Shown here piece by piece: positions 47,480-61,440 of a stretch of DNA of 64,000 nt (position 1 is its first letter; each line of letters begins with the position of its first letter). The DNA lies in NCBI GenBank assembly GCA_037367405.1, contig JAZKJV010000156.1, positions 1,116,001 to 1,180,000 of the forward strand, given 5' to 3'. The notes under the pieces were generated by a model, which saw nothing but the letters and a program-made list of their open reading frames with translations, was not told the origin of the DNA and made no database searches. The position numbers were made by a program, and so were the translations under genes. This DNA comes from Ottelia alismoides (lineage: Eukaryota > Streptophyta > Magnoliopsida > Alismatales > Hydrocharitaceae).

Positions 47480-48559
47480 GTAAGGAAAAGGTAGATGCTT
47501 TTCTACGTTCACGATGGGATCCATTGTACGATACTAAACCATATATCGGATCTACCCCTTTCTTACGAATGTGTATCTTATTTCTCATATTTTTAAGTAT
47601 TCCAAACTACACTTAGAACGACCTTAGATAGAGGCATTTATATAATTTTCTGTGCACGTTGGAACATTTAATCTCATGCCCATGCAACAATCATCATGAT
47701 GAAAACATGCCACTACAGGACCTTGTGGGCATGCTGGATTAATATAAGATGAAAAACTTAGGAATAAATTGTCGTATTTCTCTTTGAACAAAAGCGTACA
47801 CTTTTGCATGGGAGGCTGCATGCATATTGCAGACAATTGGACCGTGTTCGTACCCATTAATGGTGCATGAGTTCCATAGGACAATCCCCTTCCCATGCAA
47901 AACGCAACCCTCGCCTATAGAAGAGAACGTCTATGAAACTGCTTCCCCTCCGATTAGAACTTTGAGTTGCTCCCCCTCCAATTAGTATTGCAAGCTAGCC
48001 GAGCTCGACCCTAACCTCCGCCTGAATATGTGGGCCTTAGGTCAGGCCCGGGTTGGTGATAGATCAAAAATTCCGGGCCTTGATCAGGCCCACATCTTGA
48101 GGAAAATTAGTGGGTCCGAGTCGGGCTTTATCGAATCGGGTCGGAGTCGAGCCCAGTGCTCCACCCTAATCCCAACATACCTACTCTTATTAGGATTCCA
48201 CTAATGGTTGTTATTATTAGTATGATAATGATGTGATTATCTTGAGACCAAGGATGTGGAGGAATTAGCTAATAAGTTTAAAACGTGTGCCCAAGGTAAA
48301 ATAATAAAAAATGATTCTTTTCTTAAATGATTAGACTTAGGTTCAATCTGAGCTCTTTCCTTGATCGATCAGCCAAACAAGCATGATCGATCATTTTGGG
48401 CTGGCGTGATCGATCAGCCTTGTGGTGATCGATCATCTCCCTAGATAGTAGCCAGATTTGTTTCCAATGACGTCTACAAAACTCCTCTGATCGTGAAACG
48501 AATTACACCCTCTTGATAACGTTGTTACCTACATCACAACCATATTTTTATCATCTCCA
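47480..48559. other. Non-coding with palindrome cluster
   Basis: No gene is recognised. Around 48030-48170 are GGGCC/GGCCC words (GGTCAGGCCCGGG) like those in some short DNA transposons. At 48362-48435 the palindrome TGATCGATCA occurs four times. Confidence 0.5.
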
Positions 48560-49369
48560 TGCAATCATCCATTCAACGAGAAATCACGAAAAGATGATGG
48601 GATACGAAATGGATTTCAGCACAAAACCCATCAAAATGTCATTCTGACACCTTCTACATATTCTAAAAACTATAGAAGACTCATGGGACAAAAATTATGA
48701 GGATCCGACAGCAAAAGAGTGGGTAGAATATGTACCTATGAAAATGTTCCCCCATGACTTTCCTTCTCCCAGAATGAGAGTTCTGCGGTGTTTCATGGAA
48801 TACACGTGTGTCCACGATGATCCCCACTATGTGTTCTTCGAAACGACGTGCTCGAACATCCAATCGATGGTCAGAATTTGCTCCTACGATAGAGCTCCGA
48901 GAGGCGGTGGTGGGATCAGGCAAAGTGGTCTGAGTAGCCAACTTGGCTCAGCCCCCTCTTATGTAGGCAACCATATTCGATTTGGATTCAATAGTCGTAA
49001 CCCAACCATTTTTTACTTGTGTGTCTCGCATATGGACTCTGACTTTGATGTTCTTAGACTTGTTGGAAAGATCTTGACAAGCTCTACAAGATGGTGTTGT
49101 TATTTGTCTAATTTGATTAATAGATAAGAGTAGAAATTGGGAAAAAGATCGAATCATAATACGAGGGATCTCACATCATAAAAATCTCAAAGGAAATCTC
49201 ATCCCCGAAACTTAGTGTGACCCAAAGTTGATCCCAATCCTAACCTTAATGCATAACAATCTCAAAGAGGAATGATCCCATAAAAATATCAAAGAGAGTG
49301 AAACCCATAAATATCTGAAATGGAATTTGCCTAAGGTTTCGATTCCATACCTACGAATAAATGGGGATA
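48560..49369 (-). other. Sequence downstream of the gypsy remnant
   Basis: On the minus strand this follows the end of a gypsy pol reading and may include its 3' untranslated region or a decayed LTR. No second LTR was found to confirm this. No gene is recognised. Confidence 0.35.
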
Positions 49370-49922
49370 CTTCTCCTCATATCATCCTCACGCTTCCACA
49401 TCGCATCCTTGATGTCTTGACTCTATCACATGACCTTGACTAAATGGAACTCCTTTCGCCTCAACCTCTTAACTGCATGGTCTAATATATGAACATGCTC
49501 CTAAAGGAAGGAGAGGTTTGGCTCCACTACCAACTCCTCGTAGCTGATTACGTGCCTAGGATCTCGAATGTACTTTCGAAGATTCGACACCTGAACATGT
49601 ATTGAATGCCCTAAATGTGTGGGAGAAGTACTACTCTGTAAGCTACCTTCTCAACTCGGGCTAAGATCTCGAACGGTCCCATAAAGCACGGTGCAAGTTT
49701 ACCTTTAACACCGAACTGTCAAACGCCTCTCATTAAGGATACTCGTAAGAACACCAAGTCCCCGACATGTGATTTGAAGGTATAGTAGGACACACAAGTC
49801 AGGTTAGGAATCATATATTTATGCCATGAATGTAAGATATTATACTTGAAACTCAAGGTCTTTACTTTGATGGTCGGCATAGCTCTTCTGATGGCTTTGC
49901 ACGATCAGCAATTTCTTCCTGG
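49370..49922 (-). pseudogene. Ty3/gypsy (chromovirus-type) pol C-terminus
   Basis: The minus-strand reading includes FGVKGKLAPCFMGPFEILAR, VAYRVVLLPH, GHSIHVQVSNLRKYIRDPRH, VISYEELVVEPNLSF, ILDHAVKRLRRKEFHLVKV and DAMWKREDDMRR. This is the integrase C-terminal region of chromovirus-like gypsy elements. Stops occur after NLSFL and after LVKVM. The upstream part is cut off at 49923, where an unrelated long LTR starts in plus orientation. Confidence 0.82.
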
Positions 49923-52230
49923 TGATGAATCGATAACTCATCATCTTTATTCATTCATTTTGGTTTAAAATATCTTATAAAATACATATAAATATCACCA
50001 ATTCTTATTATTAATAAACTAGCATCATCTGTTAATAGTGTATTATTATCATTAATGTAACACGTTAAATGAATAAAGAAGAAAAGAACGAAAAGAAGGT
50101 TATATATATGTACAATAGTACAAACTGATCCTGACCCTGAGAGTAGGTCAAGTGTTGACCTAATTGACAAGGAATAAAGTAGAGGGAGATAGGCTCCTTA
50201 ACTTATAAACATTTCAGAAAACCAAGTTCACAATGTATATATTCATCACGTACATTATGCACATATCTTGTACTATTTTATTTATCATTAATTGAAATTC
50301 AAATAAAATATTTTCTTCAGGGAACTTGTAACTAAAATGTTCTTTAAATAATAAAAAATATTTGCAAGAATAAATCATGTACAAAATAGAAGGTACATCA
50401 CTTAGAAAAAGATGTAAAATGCAAATTGAAAGCTTAATACCTACTCCATATGAACTCAAAATAATTTAAACTCGCTTTCATTGTACCGAAAATATAATAA
50501 TCTCTTAAAATCAAAGTGGTTTATAAAATTTGGAATTAAGATATGAAAGGCAACTTTTTTGGGGTATTCATGTACCTATACAACTGAATAACACTTGTAT
50601 TTATTTCACTATGTATATTTTGTATGTTTATGTTTTGTAAATAATTTATATTATTTACATAAAATGCAAATAAAAATTACAACAATTAAAATGAAATAAA
50701 AATAAATAAGTGTATTTATTATTTAAGTATAATGTACATATATTGTGCATACTTGTATTTATTTATACCACTACACAAATCCTTAAAAATAAAATAAAAA
50801 TTATATTTATAACCCTTAAATTATTCTGAAATAAATAAAATATAAAATATTGTGTGTATTTGTAATTTTTTTAAAAAATATGTATACATTATATATATGT
50901 GATTTATATTTGCAAATACATGTATTTTAATTATTTAAATATTTAAATTAAATTATTTATTTTACCAAAAATCACCATAAAATAGTTTATTAACTTACAA
51001 ACATTTTTATGTTAATAGTTTTAAATTTAAAGTTATTTTATAATTTATTTTAATTAGTTCTATTTAATTTTATTTATTTTGTCTTTTAGTGGTTGGCATT
51101 ATTCATGTTGAGCTTTGATTGGCCCAAACCCGAATGTTGACCCGAGTCAACTGCCCCTCCCCTCCAAACCCATCTCTTTCTCACTATTTTCCAACCCGAT
51201 CTAGACCTCCTTTCAACCCGAGTCTTCATCCCTTGATCCACCTAATAACTTAGATCCACGCTTGATTAGTTTCCTTCAGATCCGAATTCATTTTGCGAGA
51301 CATCTTTTCACTTTAATTTCATCTCTTCCTATGCATATTTAAGAAGCTTCGGGTGCCTCCTTACTGATGGGATCCATCTTTGGCCTCTTTTCTCCCCAAG
51401 TTCGATCCTCAATGTGTCGTTTGGTTACAACAAGCAACTCCTTTCACGCGGGAGCATGAGATAGTAGTGAATGACAAGAACCGATCACTAGGTCGAACTT
51501 CATCGGAGATCCAACGTGTTGAAGCTTCCAGGTACTTTATTGAGGCGAGAACATCCATTAGATCTTCATTTTTCATTGTAGGTAATCTTAGTTCATTTTA
51601 GGCTAGAGTTGATTTCAATTTCATTTCAATTTTATTTGATTTCAACATATGCAGCAATAGATATGTTTCTAGCCTTTGATCTTCTCGATCGGGGGTCATC
51701 CTCATTGAATCTGAACCCTAGATCGATCTTATTCATCTCATCTCTATTAATATGCTTCTTCGCATCTTTTTCCACCTCTGATCATATGAGATCTTCATAT
51801 CTTAATCTTCTGGGTTCGAATCCCCCACCTACACAAGAACCCAGTCCTCATCCACCCCATTCACCTTTAATTTGTGTGTATTGAATAAAAATATGCTCGA
51901 GGACATTCTTCTTCAAGCCTCCTAATAATATACAAGTCATCGGAGCATCTGGAACACAAGATAGTGGTGAAGAGTGAGCTGATTCGAACCTCTATCACAT
52001 ACGTCAAGAGCGGGAACTGCAGATCTCCGATCAACGAGATCCGGACTCAAGCAGCGTCATATATTGTTGCAGAATCAAAGGACTCCACCGGAACCATCAG
52101 AGCTGAGATCAGATCGTGATTGGTCGAGATCAGACTGATCAAAACTCGCCTGGAGAGAACTTCTTCCGAGTTCTTTCAGGTATGTTCACGTCCGTCTGAT
52201 TAAGGAGGAAGTCCCAAATCCCATCAACAT
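49923..52230 (+). repeat. Long LTR of the Athila-like cluster, plus orientation (LTR-1)
   Basis: Starts TGATGAATCGATAACTCATC, then CATCTTTATTCATTCATTTT, parallel to LTR starts at 55248 and 63695. Shared landmarks with 55248 onward include GACC-GAGAGTAGGTCAAG, AACTCAAAATAATTTAAACTC and GTTGACCCGAGTCAAC. The end is not defined. It contains only chance open frames. Confidence 0.7.
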
Positions 52231-54590
52231 ATGAAGCATTTACTATGATTTTTTCAAGATTTTACAAACCATAGAAGATATTTTAATAAAAAATAAAAAG
52301 ACAACAAATTAAATAAAGGCTTAAAAGAGATATATTTGCAATAATAAATAAAATCAAGGGGCTGCATGTAAATAAACCCAAGGTTTAACATGTATTTACA
52401 AATTTTACGTATACCGAGAGCGACTCCCTCAATTAGCCCACCTTACGTGGTCTACCTCGTGAGGTGAACCAACACTAGACCTAAACATAATTTACAATAA
52501 AGTATGGGGTCCACTACCATTTTTACACAAAAATTTAAACTTAACTAAATATTAATAGGACCAACTTGTAAATACAAAAAGGTAGAAGGAGGCCTAAGAT
52601 ATTTAATCACTTAAGTTGCGCGATCGGGCAGAGGAGGCATTTCCACGTGGGTTGATCGATAGCATTGGGAGGACTTTGCTTCGACGCGGATCGGATGACA
52701 AAGATTAGAACTAAGAGCACGGCTCGATCCGATGGCTGGGAGGGTTGAAGGAAGAACGGGGAATAAGGTCCTCTTCCCCAACCTTCGATCGATTATATCT
52801 TTGTCTCCCGGCCACCAAACACATCACCAATGGACTTCTTTTCTTCCTGGCAACCTTCCGCTTATGCAGGAGGAGTCAATGGGGTCCAGGGGCCATCAGA
52901 GGGACCCTGGAGCTCGAGTTGCCTAGTGTTGTCGAGATCTGTTAAGAACTTGGATGAACACTCCAGGTGGCCTTTTTGACCAGACTCCTACACAAAAATA
53001 ATAAGGGAGACCGAGGGTTATCTCCTCGTTCCATTATTGACGAAGGTAGAAGGAGGATCTTCGGGGCTCTAATCAGGGGCTGAATCAGATGTGGAAACAT
53101 TGGAGTTTTGATGGAGAAGCAAATGGGTGAGAGAATGGTGGTGGAGGGTGTTGGAACATTGTCGGGTGACGATGAATTTGATGTTGGAGCCTAGTGCTCC
53201 AACGATTTCAAAACTTAAAATCAAATTAAAGTACAAGCTAATTAACTAAACTAAGATAAATCTACTTTATTATACTGAAATGCATTAAGAAAACCTAATC
53301 TAAACATCTCGTACCTATGGGAACAGGGAGCAAATGAAGCTCACCAGAGCTTCTATAGCAAAGCTTGGACCGCGATGCCTTCACCTTTATCCACACTGAC
53401 AAGGATAGAGAGGCACTCTCTGTCACCGGGTGACTCAATCTATTGGGTCCTATTAGGGTTACATGTAAGGAACGATGATCAAAACACAAAAAAGGGGGCG
53501 GAGCTCAGATTTTATAACCATGGGTTTTGGGCAAAATGATGGAAAGATTGCGTGAAGGAGGAGCTTGGTTTTTGGAAGGCATGGGGTCGGGCAGGTAGAG
53601 GGACGTACGAGCTGCGGGAGGGTGAGCTGCTCGAGGGATATGGAGGCATGGAAATGGGGCGAAGTTGGCCTCCTCGTGACTTCTGACAAAAGTCAGAAAG
53701 AAGAAAGGACTGTTGACCAAAGCTCAACAGTCAAATGCCCCTGGTTGGTCCACGTGGACCAACCAGAAAAATGGGATTCAAAAATCCCTTATAAAATCGA
53801 TGAAAATAATAAATTAATTATGTAATTTTTGATCAATACAAAAAATATTTGTAATTTTATGAAGTATTTCATCTGATTTTTATTTATTTTTACAAGTTAA
53901 TTTATTAGGTTCTCATATTTACATGTACATACATATTTATATATACTTGTATTTAGCCTATTTTATTTTTATTTCTTATTTTAGATTTATTTTGATATTT
54001 ACATAAATTTAAATATTATAATTTATTTAATTACATATTTTTAGTTTATTTTTTTGAAGTTATTATTTACTTAGATAATTATGTGCATATATTATGTAGG
54101 TATATTATAGGTATAACTCATCTATATATTACAGTACATTATATATTTTAATATATTTTTATTGATTTTACGTTATTTTTTATTTTTATGTATTTTAAAA
54201 AATATTTAGAAGTTTATAAAATTTTAGAAAATGAAAATATAAAGAATAAATGTATTGAATATTATATGCGAGTAAATTGCACAACAACGACCCAAAAGCC
54301 AACTTTTGCATCTTAACTCCAAATTAAATGAAACCACCTTCATTAAATAGACAATTTAATTTTATGAACAATAAAGGCGAGTTTGGTGAATTTTGAATCA
54401 ATGTAGAGAAGATATAGGTCTGTAAAGTTTTCTTTGTGACTTTTTATTCTCTGTGTTTCGGGCACACTGTACATTATTTTTGAATGAATAAGTTTTGTAT
54501 TTTTTGTATTTTTATGCACAAGATTCATGTTGAAAATTTTATTATTTGAGGTGTAAAAATAAGAAAATACAATAGGTCCCCAAATACAAT
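52231..54590 (-). repeat. Related long LTR sequence in opposite orientation (LTR-2)
   Basis: The reverse complement of 54290-54340 (GGTGGTTTCATTTAATTTGG then AGTTAAGATG) corresponds to 55870-55900 of the plus copy. GGTTGGTCCACGTGGACCAA at about 53740 is a perfect palindrome. Boundaries are approximate. No gene is supported. Confidence 0.55.
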
Positions 54591-55247
54591 TATTTGGCTA
54601 TAGAATTAGGGTTTCTAAGCTATGTTTTCTGTACTACTCGTTGCCTTATCTCCCCCTACTTTTTTCCTTGCCAACGAGGTCATCATGATGATTGGGTCTT
54701 GAGGTCTAGGGACACTCACTGTCTTTGCCACTTCATTCTTTTTCCTTTTTTCCTTTATTCTTTTATTTTGGTATGAAATATAGTATCTTATACAATACTT
54801 ATTATCTATTTATTGAGTGTTATTTTTCACAAATTAATGTTTTATACATGTATTTATCTAGGGATTTATGGCCAAAATGAAAGAATAAAGGTGATGAAAT
54901 GGAGCTTCATCGGGTACTAGTTCTGGTGAGCAAATGCATATTAGTGATGTGGCTGGTACTAGCGGTATGCGGGCTGCTGGTAGTTCTGATTTAGTCTCAT
55001 GTTGTTATGATATGGTGGAGACTGTTGTAGAGGCTGATTATTCTAGACAAACTTCCCATTGAAGGGTCGATGATACAACCTAATAGTAGAGGATTATCAC
55101 TGCTATTGTCTGCATGGACATGACAATTGTGCATCATTGTTCCAGATGTCATTCACTTCTTCAATTTGGGGTGGTGGTGGGAAAAGTGGATATGCATATT
55201 ATGGGGGCTAGGGCTTTGGCTGGTAAAGAACAATCTGCTGAGACGGC
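54591..55247. other. Non-coding between LTRs
   Basis: A short open frame around 54904-55061 (GASSGTSSGEQMHISDVAGT) could be the tail of a retroelement internal region, but it matches nothing specific. Confidence 0.35.
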
Positions 55248-58200
55248 TAATGAATATGCACTCCTTCATCTTTATTCATTTATTTTAGCTTAAAATCTCT
55301 TCTTAAATACCTATAATTATTAATAAATACATGTTTTTATAATTCTTTATTCTTTTATAAATAGTGTATAAATATTACTATTTTTAACCTAAAATAAATA
55401 AAGAAAGAAATAAAGGGAAAATAAAGAAAATAAAGACTGTATATATGCAATAAATACAAGTTGACTCTGACCCCAAGAGAAGGTCAAGACTTGACCTGGT
55501 CAACAACGAACAAAGAAGGCGGAGATAAGGCCACTTGTAGAAAAATAAAGGAAATTTAATTCCACTTGTATGAACATCATCATTCATCATTGTATATACA
55601 CCATTATTTTTGTATATAATCATGTATTCTATTATATTTATCACACAATTAATCTCAAATAAAAATCTTTTCTTCTTGGAATTTGTACATAAAAACAAGT
55701 GTAAATATTAAAAATAATTACAAGGAGTTTCGTTGTACATTGTGTAAATAATGTCACTTTGAAAAGCCGCAAAGCCAAACTTGCAAGATCCATATCTTCC
55801 CCATAAAAACTCAAAATAAAGCAAACTCAGTTTATTGTACTTTAAATAAAATTATCTTCAAAATGAAAGTAGTTTCATTAAAATTAGAGTTAAGATGTAA
55901 AAAATAGCTTTTTGGATTGTATTCTATATTGTGCTTGTGCTATATATATTTCATGTATTTTATGTACATATTAGCTCATATTCTATTTTTAAATATTTGT
56001 AAATATTGTGTTTTATCTAAGAAAAATGCAAATAAAATTTATAAAAATCAAAATATACAAAAATAAATACATTATACATATTGTATATATACCACTATGT
56101 ATATTTTAAGGGTAAAATGGGGCTGCCCCCTTGAGGGGGAGCTAACTTGGCTCCCCCGCCCCATTTTCCCAATTTTTTTGATTTTTTTTTGAAAATTTCT
56201 TCCGTATATTTTCATCAATATATCCCTATATTATGCTATTAAAAGTTCGTGCAAAACAGAGACTCATACGACCTCCATCCAAACATGGTCGTTTTTAGCA
56301 ATTCTGTTACCGTTAAAAAATGACTGTCTGGATGGAGGCAGTAGTAGTGTCTGTTTCGCACGAAATTTTAATAGCATAATATAGGGATATAGTGATGAAT
56401 ATTTGCAGAAGAAATTTTCAAAAAAAAAGGTGAAATGATGCGGGGGAGCCAAGTTATCTCCCCCTTAGGGGCAACCACATTAAACCCATATTGTAAATAT
56501 ACCTATTTATTTAACCTTATAAATTATTTCATAAAAATAAAATAAAATTATGAATAAAATCCTTGTAAATTATTGTAAATAAATAAAATAATAAATTATA
56601 TAATTATTTGCAAAAATAAATTATTAAAAATCATTTTGTTGTATATATAGATATAAATACCTATGAATAAAGGTTAATATTTATTTTAACCTATTTATTT
56701 AATGTATTTAATTTATTAAAATTCACCATAATTAAGATATTTATTTATTAACAAATTTCAATTTATATTATTTATTTTATTAAATTTATTCTCTATTTTA
56801 TTTTAATTTATTTCTCATCTTGTAGTCTATTTTGTCGTCTAGCATTGTTTGTCCTATTCTAGGTGCACTCCCATTGACGGACCCGGATCCGTTGACCTGG
56901 GTCAACCTCCCCATTTCCAGCCTTACCCGAATAACATATCTTGTCGTACATACTTCCAATCTTTTTCCCTTTTGATCTGAGCATCAATAAACTTCGATAT
57001 CTTCTTGAATTTTGTTGCACGTTTATAGAATAACCTCGCCCGATCATCCGCTTTCAATAAATTTCCTTGGTTCACATGCTTCCCTTTTTGAAATTCACAT
57101 GGATTCATCGCCTATTTATACCCCCTCCAGCTCCTCTTCACTCCCTAATCCGTTTTCCACCTCTTTAGCATCCACGATTGAGTCCTAGAGGGAGAGGTTG
57201 TGACATGGCTTCATCTTTGAGATCGAGAGCACGCCGATTTGGCTTGGGAACCATGATCCGAGCACGTGGATAGAGCTCCTATAGCTACATCGAGTTTCTT
57301 CAACTGTTGCACCGAATCGAGGCTACGACCCCTGCACGTCCATCGTAGGTAATCCTAGGTAGAGTTTCTTTCAATTTCGTAGTTTAATTTCACAATTTGG
57401 TTACAGTTATCAGTTAAATTCGACCATCTACCACCCGAGATTCGATCTGTACGATTGAAGCACCCCTGATCTTCCATTTCTGCTTTTGATCATTCCAACA
57501 TGTTCACCACACCTTCTCCATCCTCTTTCATAGTCTGACTACCTCCAGATCACATCGGATCTAGAGTCCGATCTCCATCTAACCGCCGACCGCCGAAGAT
57601 CTTCATTCATTCATTTCTTGTATCTTTTCCACCAATAACTAAGATAGAGCTTCTGTCTCCGAGTATAGAGTTGATTACAAAAGGAGGAGCAACATGTATG
57701 AGCCTGGATCGAAACCTGAAGGTCATCTTCATACATATTAGGAGCTTGAGTTCCAGGTCCCGATCAGCAGAACCAGGACCATATCAACATCTCAGATAGT
57801 TGTGGAGCTTACTCGTTGATCTTCTGAAGATATTAGGGAAATGATCTGACCACTAGAGAAGGAGATCAAACCTATTGAATCAAATTTAGAGCAGCCTTCA
57901 AAGAAATCTTTCGGGTGGCTTGTGAGACGTTGGATCAAGAACTAAGACACCATACTAAATATCCGCCGTCGATCGAGCCCCAAATTCACATCGTCAAATC
58001 AGAGTCTAGATCAGATCCGAGTCGTTCCTTCATCCATGTGGATTGATGAATAATTTTCACTATAGCCCCTACATTTTCTTAATTTTGTAAATAAGTCCTT
58101 GAAAGGATGTGTGTCAGATTATTTGTGTTTGGTTAACTTGTATTTGAGCCTTGTGGTTTGTTTTAATTAAAAATAAGTCATGTTTGAACTGAGGAACGTG

Positions 58201-59491
58201 CATCGCACGCGTTTTCTGGTCATTTTACAATTTAGATCCTCATACTTTCTATTACTGTTTGCCCCCTCAACATATAATAATTCCCTCAAGATCCATGCCG
58301 GCACATATCACATGCACCGAGACACGCCTCTTTTAGAGAAATTGCAAGAGCACCCCTACCTTTTATATTTTGTTCATTGTTTAGTCATTGAAATAACTTT
58401 TTATTACATATAAGTCCCTGTGAAGTAGTTTAATAATCTGACTATTAATTATGCTTAATAATTAGATAATCATTGCAATAAATTCTCTAAAAATCATCAT
58501 TACTTCATATTAAGTAGTATTATCATCACTAACTTTAGTTTTGCATTTTTTGTTTATTATTTTTATTAAATAAAAAATATCTCATTTTCATCCTATTATA
58601 GAAATTAATTAATAAAAAATACAAAAAATGTTTGAAAAATTCTAAAAAAATTGTGATTGTTTATATATGTGTGCTTTAATTTCTATATAAATTTCATCTT
58701 TAAATTCTTCATAAAAACCAAAAGAAATCACAAAACACTAAAAATACTAAAAAATCATATAAATTCACAGCAAGTACAAAAAATTCATAAAATACATTTA
58801 TGAAAAAATTAAAAATTACCTTTGTTTCTGTATATACTTCACATACTTTGATCTTATTTTCCTTTTTAAAACCACAAACATATCTGTATTGTTTTTTGTT
58901 TCTTATTTTTCCAATTTTAAATTATTTTGAAAAACTTAAAAAATCCAAAAATTATCTAAAATCACAAAATAATACGAAAATACTAAAAACACAAAAATAT
59001 TGTTACTTGATTTTTCAGTATATTTTTCCTATATTTTAAAAATACAAAAGAACCCTTTCTTTTCTTTTGTGTATATTATTTTATTTGTTTGTTTTAAAAA
59101 CTAAAAATACAAAAACATTTGAAAAATTAAAAATCATTAAAAAATACAAAATCAGGACCCGTTAAAAAATTTAAAATTTAAAAATTCTATAAAAATATAA
59201 GGATAAAAAACCCCGAAAACCCAAGAATTTGCATAAAAGAACTCCTCTTTTATTTCAGTGATTTTCTTTTCTTTGATTTAAATAACCCTCAAGATTTTCG
59301 TAGTCTCCATCAGTTCAATCATATGCTCTATACATGTAAATAAATAACAAATTTACTATCTTGCTTACATCCTCTTTTGTTTGCTTGAGAAAATGATTAA
59401 ATAAAAATAATTTTTGTTCGAGACTCTTTTGGGTTGTGACAACACTTCTACCCTATTAAATAGTTAAAACCCATAAAAGTGTGTTTCAACA
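55248..59491 (+). repeat. 5' LTR of the Athila-like element (4.2 kb)
   Basis: Its start (TAATGAATATGC; the canonical TG changed to TA) aligns with the 3' LTR start TGATGAATACAC at 63695. It ends GTGTTTCAACA, two bases before the primer site. It includes MITE-1 (378 bp). The last 1.5 kb is extremely AT-rich. Confidence 0.78.
56110..56487. mobile_element. MITE-1: foldback MULE-type MITE
   Basis: The 378-bp element folds back on nearly its whole length: GGGTAAAATGGGGCTGCCCC at one end, GGGTTTAATGTGGTTGCCCC (minus) at the other, and inner arms such as AATAGCATAATATAGGGATA. The 9-bp flanks are ATATTTTAA and ATATTGTAA, one mismatch. Nine-base duplication and GGG ends point to the Mutator superfamily. 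Confidence 0.85.
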
Positions 59492-59493
59492 AA

Positions 59494-59511
59494 TGGCGTC
59501 GTTGTTGGGTA
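59494..59511 (+). other. Primer-binding site of the Athila-like element
   Basis: TGGCGTCGTTGTTGGGTA differs at a few C-to-T positions from TGGCGCCGTTGCCGGGGA, the Asp tRNA site usual in Athila elements. The changes are all consistent with deamination except near the end. Confidence 0.82.
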
Positions 59512-61440
59512 GGCACATCGAGGATAGCTAGGTTATTCTTTTAGCCTGATATTCTTGGCTTGTGTATATACATATTTTTCTTTCTTTTATTTTTGTCTTC
59601 TTTTTCTGTCATTTATTTTATGCTATTATTTTTGTTTACACACATTTATGGACCATCTTAGTGATGAGGAGTGAGCACTCAAGTTGAGTACCACATGCCA
59701 TGAGGGAGCTTATACAACATTGCAGGATCCGATTTGTAGGACACCGAAAGCTCCCCAAGTTTGAGCTTTGTGTATTCATCTGAGATTACTTTCTTTTGCT
59801 CTTCTCATTTTCCTACATATTCACATTTTAGTTTCAGTGTTTGCTTGTCTATATTTTTGCTATTCTCTTTCTTTTATTTTTGCTCATATTTTCATATATG
59901 TGATCTGACATATCTTTTGTTTCTCTCTTTCTTGCGAGGGCCCGACGAACGAGAGCAACATTCCTAGTAGCGCCGGTACACCCGAGCAAAGCGGATACAT
60001 CTCCTTTCTTCATAGAGCAATATGAGAGCATAGGAGAGGAAGGAGCATAAGATTTGGAGGGTTCTTGGAGCAATTTTATTTTTTTGTTTTATTTCAGCAT
60101 TTTATTTCCATCCATTTTTGTAATAATTTGTAATAAATTTTAGGCGCTTTCCTCTTTTTCTATTTTTATTTGGACATTAGACTCTTCATGGATTGCGAGG
60201 TCTATTTCACTAAGTGCTAGTTCGCTTGAAGGACCTCACTGGTTTTTTGTTTTCTCGATTTTATTTTCTTTATTTTCTCACGATTTTTGTGCTTCAGCCC
60301 TTAGAAGTAGGTTCTATTATCTTGGTTGAGCCAGGTAATCGATTAGGTCCAAATACCCAAATAAGAATGTATGTTTCTATAGATTAGATCGTAGGATTAG
60401 ACTTAGTCAATATAAACAAGTTCTTGCCCGTTGATAGAATTTACTGCTTAAGATGCTTCTCGTGCATCATTTAGGTTAGTTTATTTTTCTATCTTTATTT
60501 TTATGCGCGGATCATTTTGCATGTAGACTATTGGCATAAGGTATGCATCTTCTATCTCTTGCATGCATCATTGATTTCTGTCACATTGGCTTTTCCGATC
60601 TCCTCTCTTGATTTTCTCACTTAGGAAATAAAGGATTTGGAAAAATTGTTAGATCGATTCTTTCAAAAAAATAAAAAAAGTGATAACCCAATAAAAGGGA
60701 CAGCTGATTCTACTTGACCTAAAACTAAATGTAACGATCAAATCATCATTGTTTTTGAGAGAGTAATACCATCATTGTTTGGAAGTACTTGCCTCCAGAC
60801 AGACTAGGTGAGGACGTTACCATAAGGTATGAGCCCAAATCCCTAGACTTGTGCCCTATGCTCCTGTACATTACTCTTTGGTGTATGGTTGAGATGCAAG
60901 CACTTGCCTAAGATGTTAGAAAATCGTTTTGGTGTGCTCCACCTCTTATCTCCCTTTGGGCCTGATATAACCCGACAACCCGAGCAGATGGTTCCACTAT
61001 TTGGGGAGGTTTGAGGACATACGTTGGGCGAGGGTGACATCACCCTGTGTGCTTGGTAGTAAGTCACTTTGTGTAGATTCACTAAACTTAAAATTAAAAA
61101 GATAATTGACCAAACTTTCACAGTCTTCACTTGTGTTCCATTTGTGAATCAGGGGTTTGCATTGTGTTTGTTTGCTAGTGTAGAGGTCCCTCTGCGCACT
61201 TTGTGCCTTTATTTTCATTTCTTCTTGTTTTGACCGTGTGTTCTCGCATCTTGCCTCTTGCCATCAAAGATTTCGTATTGGAGTATTTTATGCTCGGACT
61301 TCGCGAGATTATCTTTATACACTCCATTTCAGTTGTCTTCACCCATTCGGGATGACTCTCTTCCCCAATTCACTTCTATTTCTACATCTCCACTTCTATA
61401 GTCAATAAATCCCTTGTTTGAGATTGACCCTAATATCAAA
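59512..61440 (+). other. Leader of the Athila-like element
   Basis: Long untranslated leader between primer site and gag, with chance open frames only. It resumes at 62754 after MULE-4. Confidence 0.6.

Noticed and set aside
39914..47488. 9-bp target duplication for MULE-2
   Set aside because: The flanking 9-mers (TCTAATATC and GTAAGGAAA) do not match under either possible end definition.
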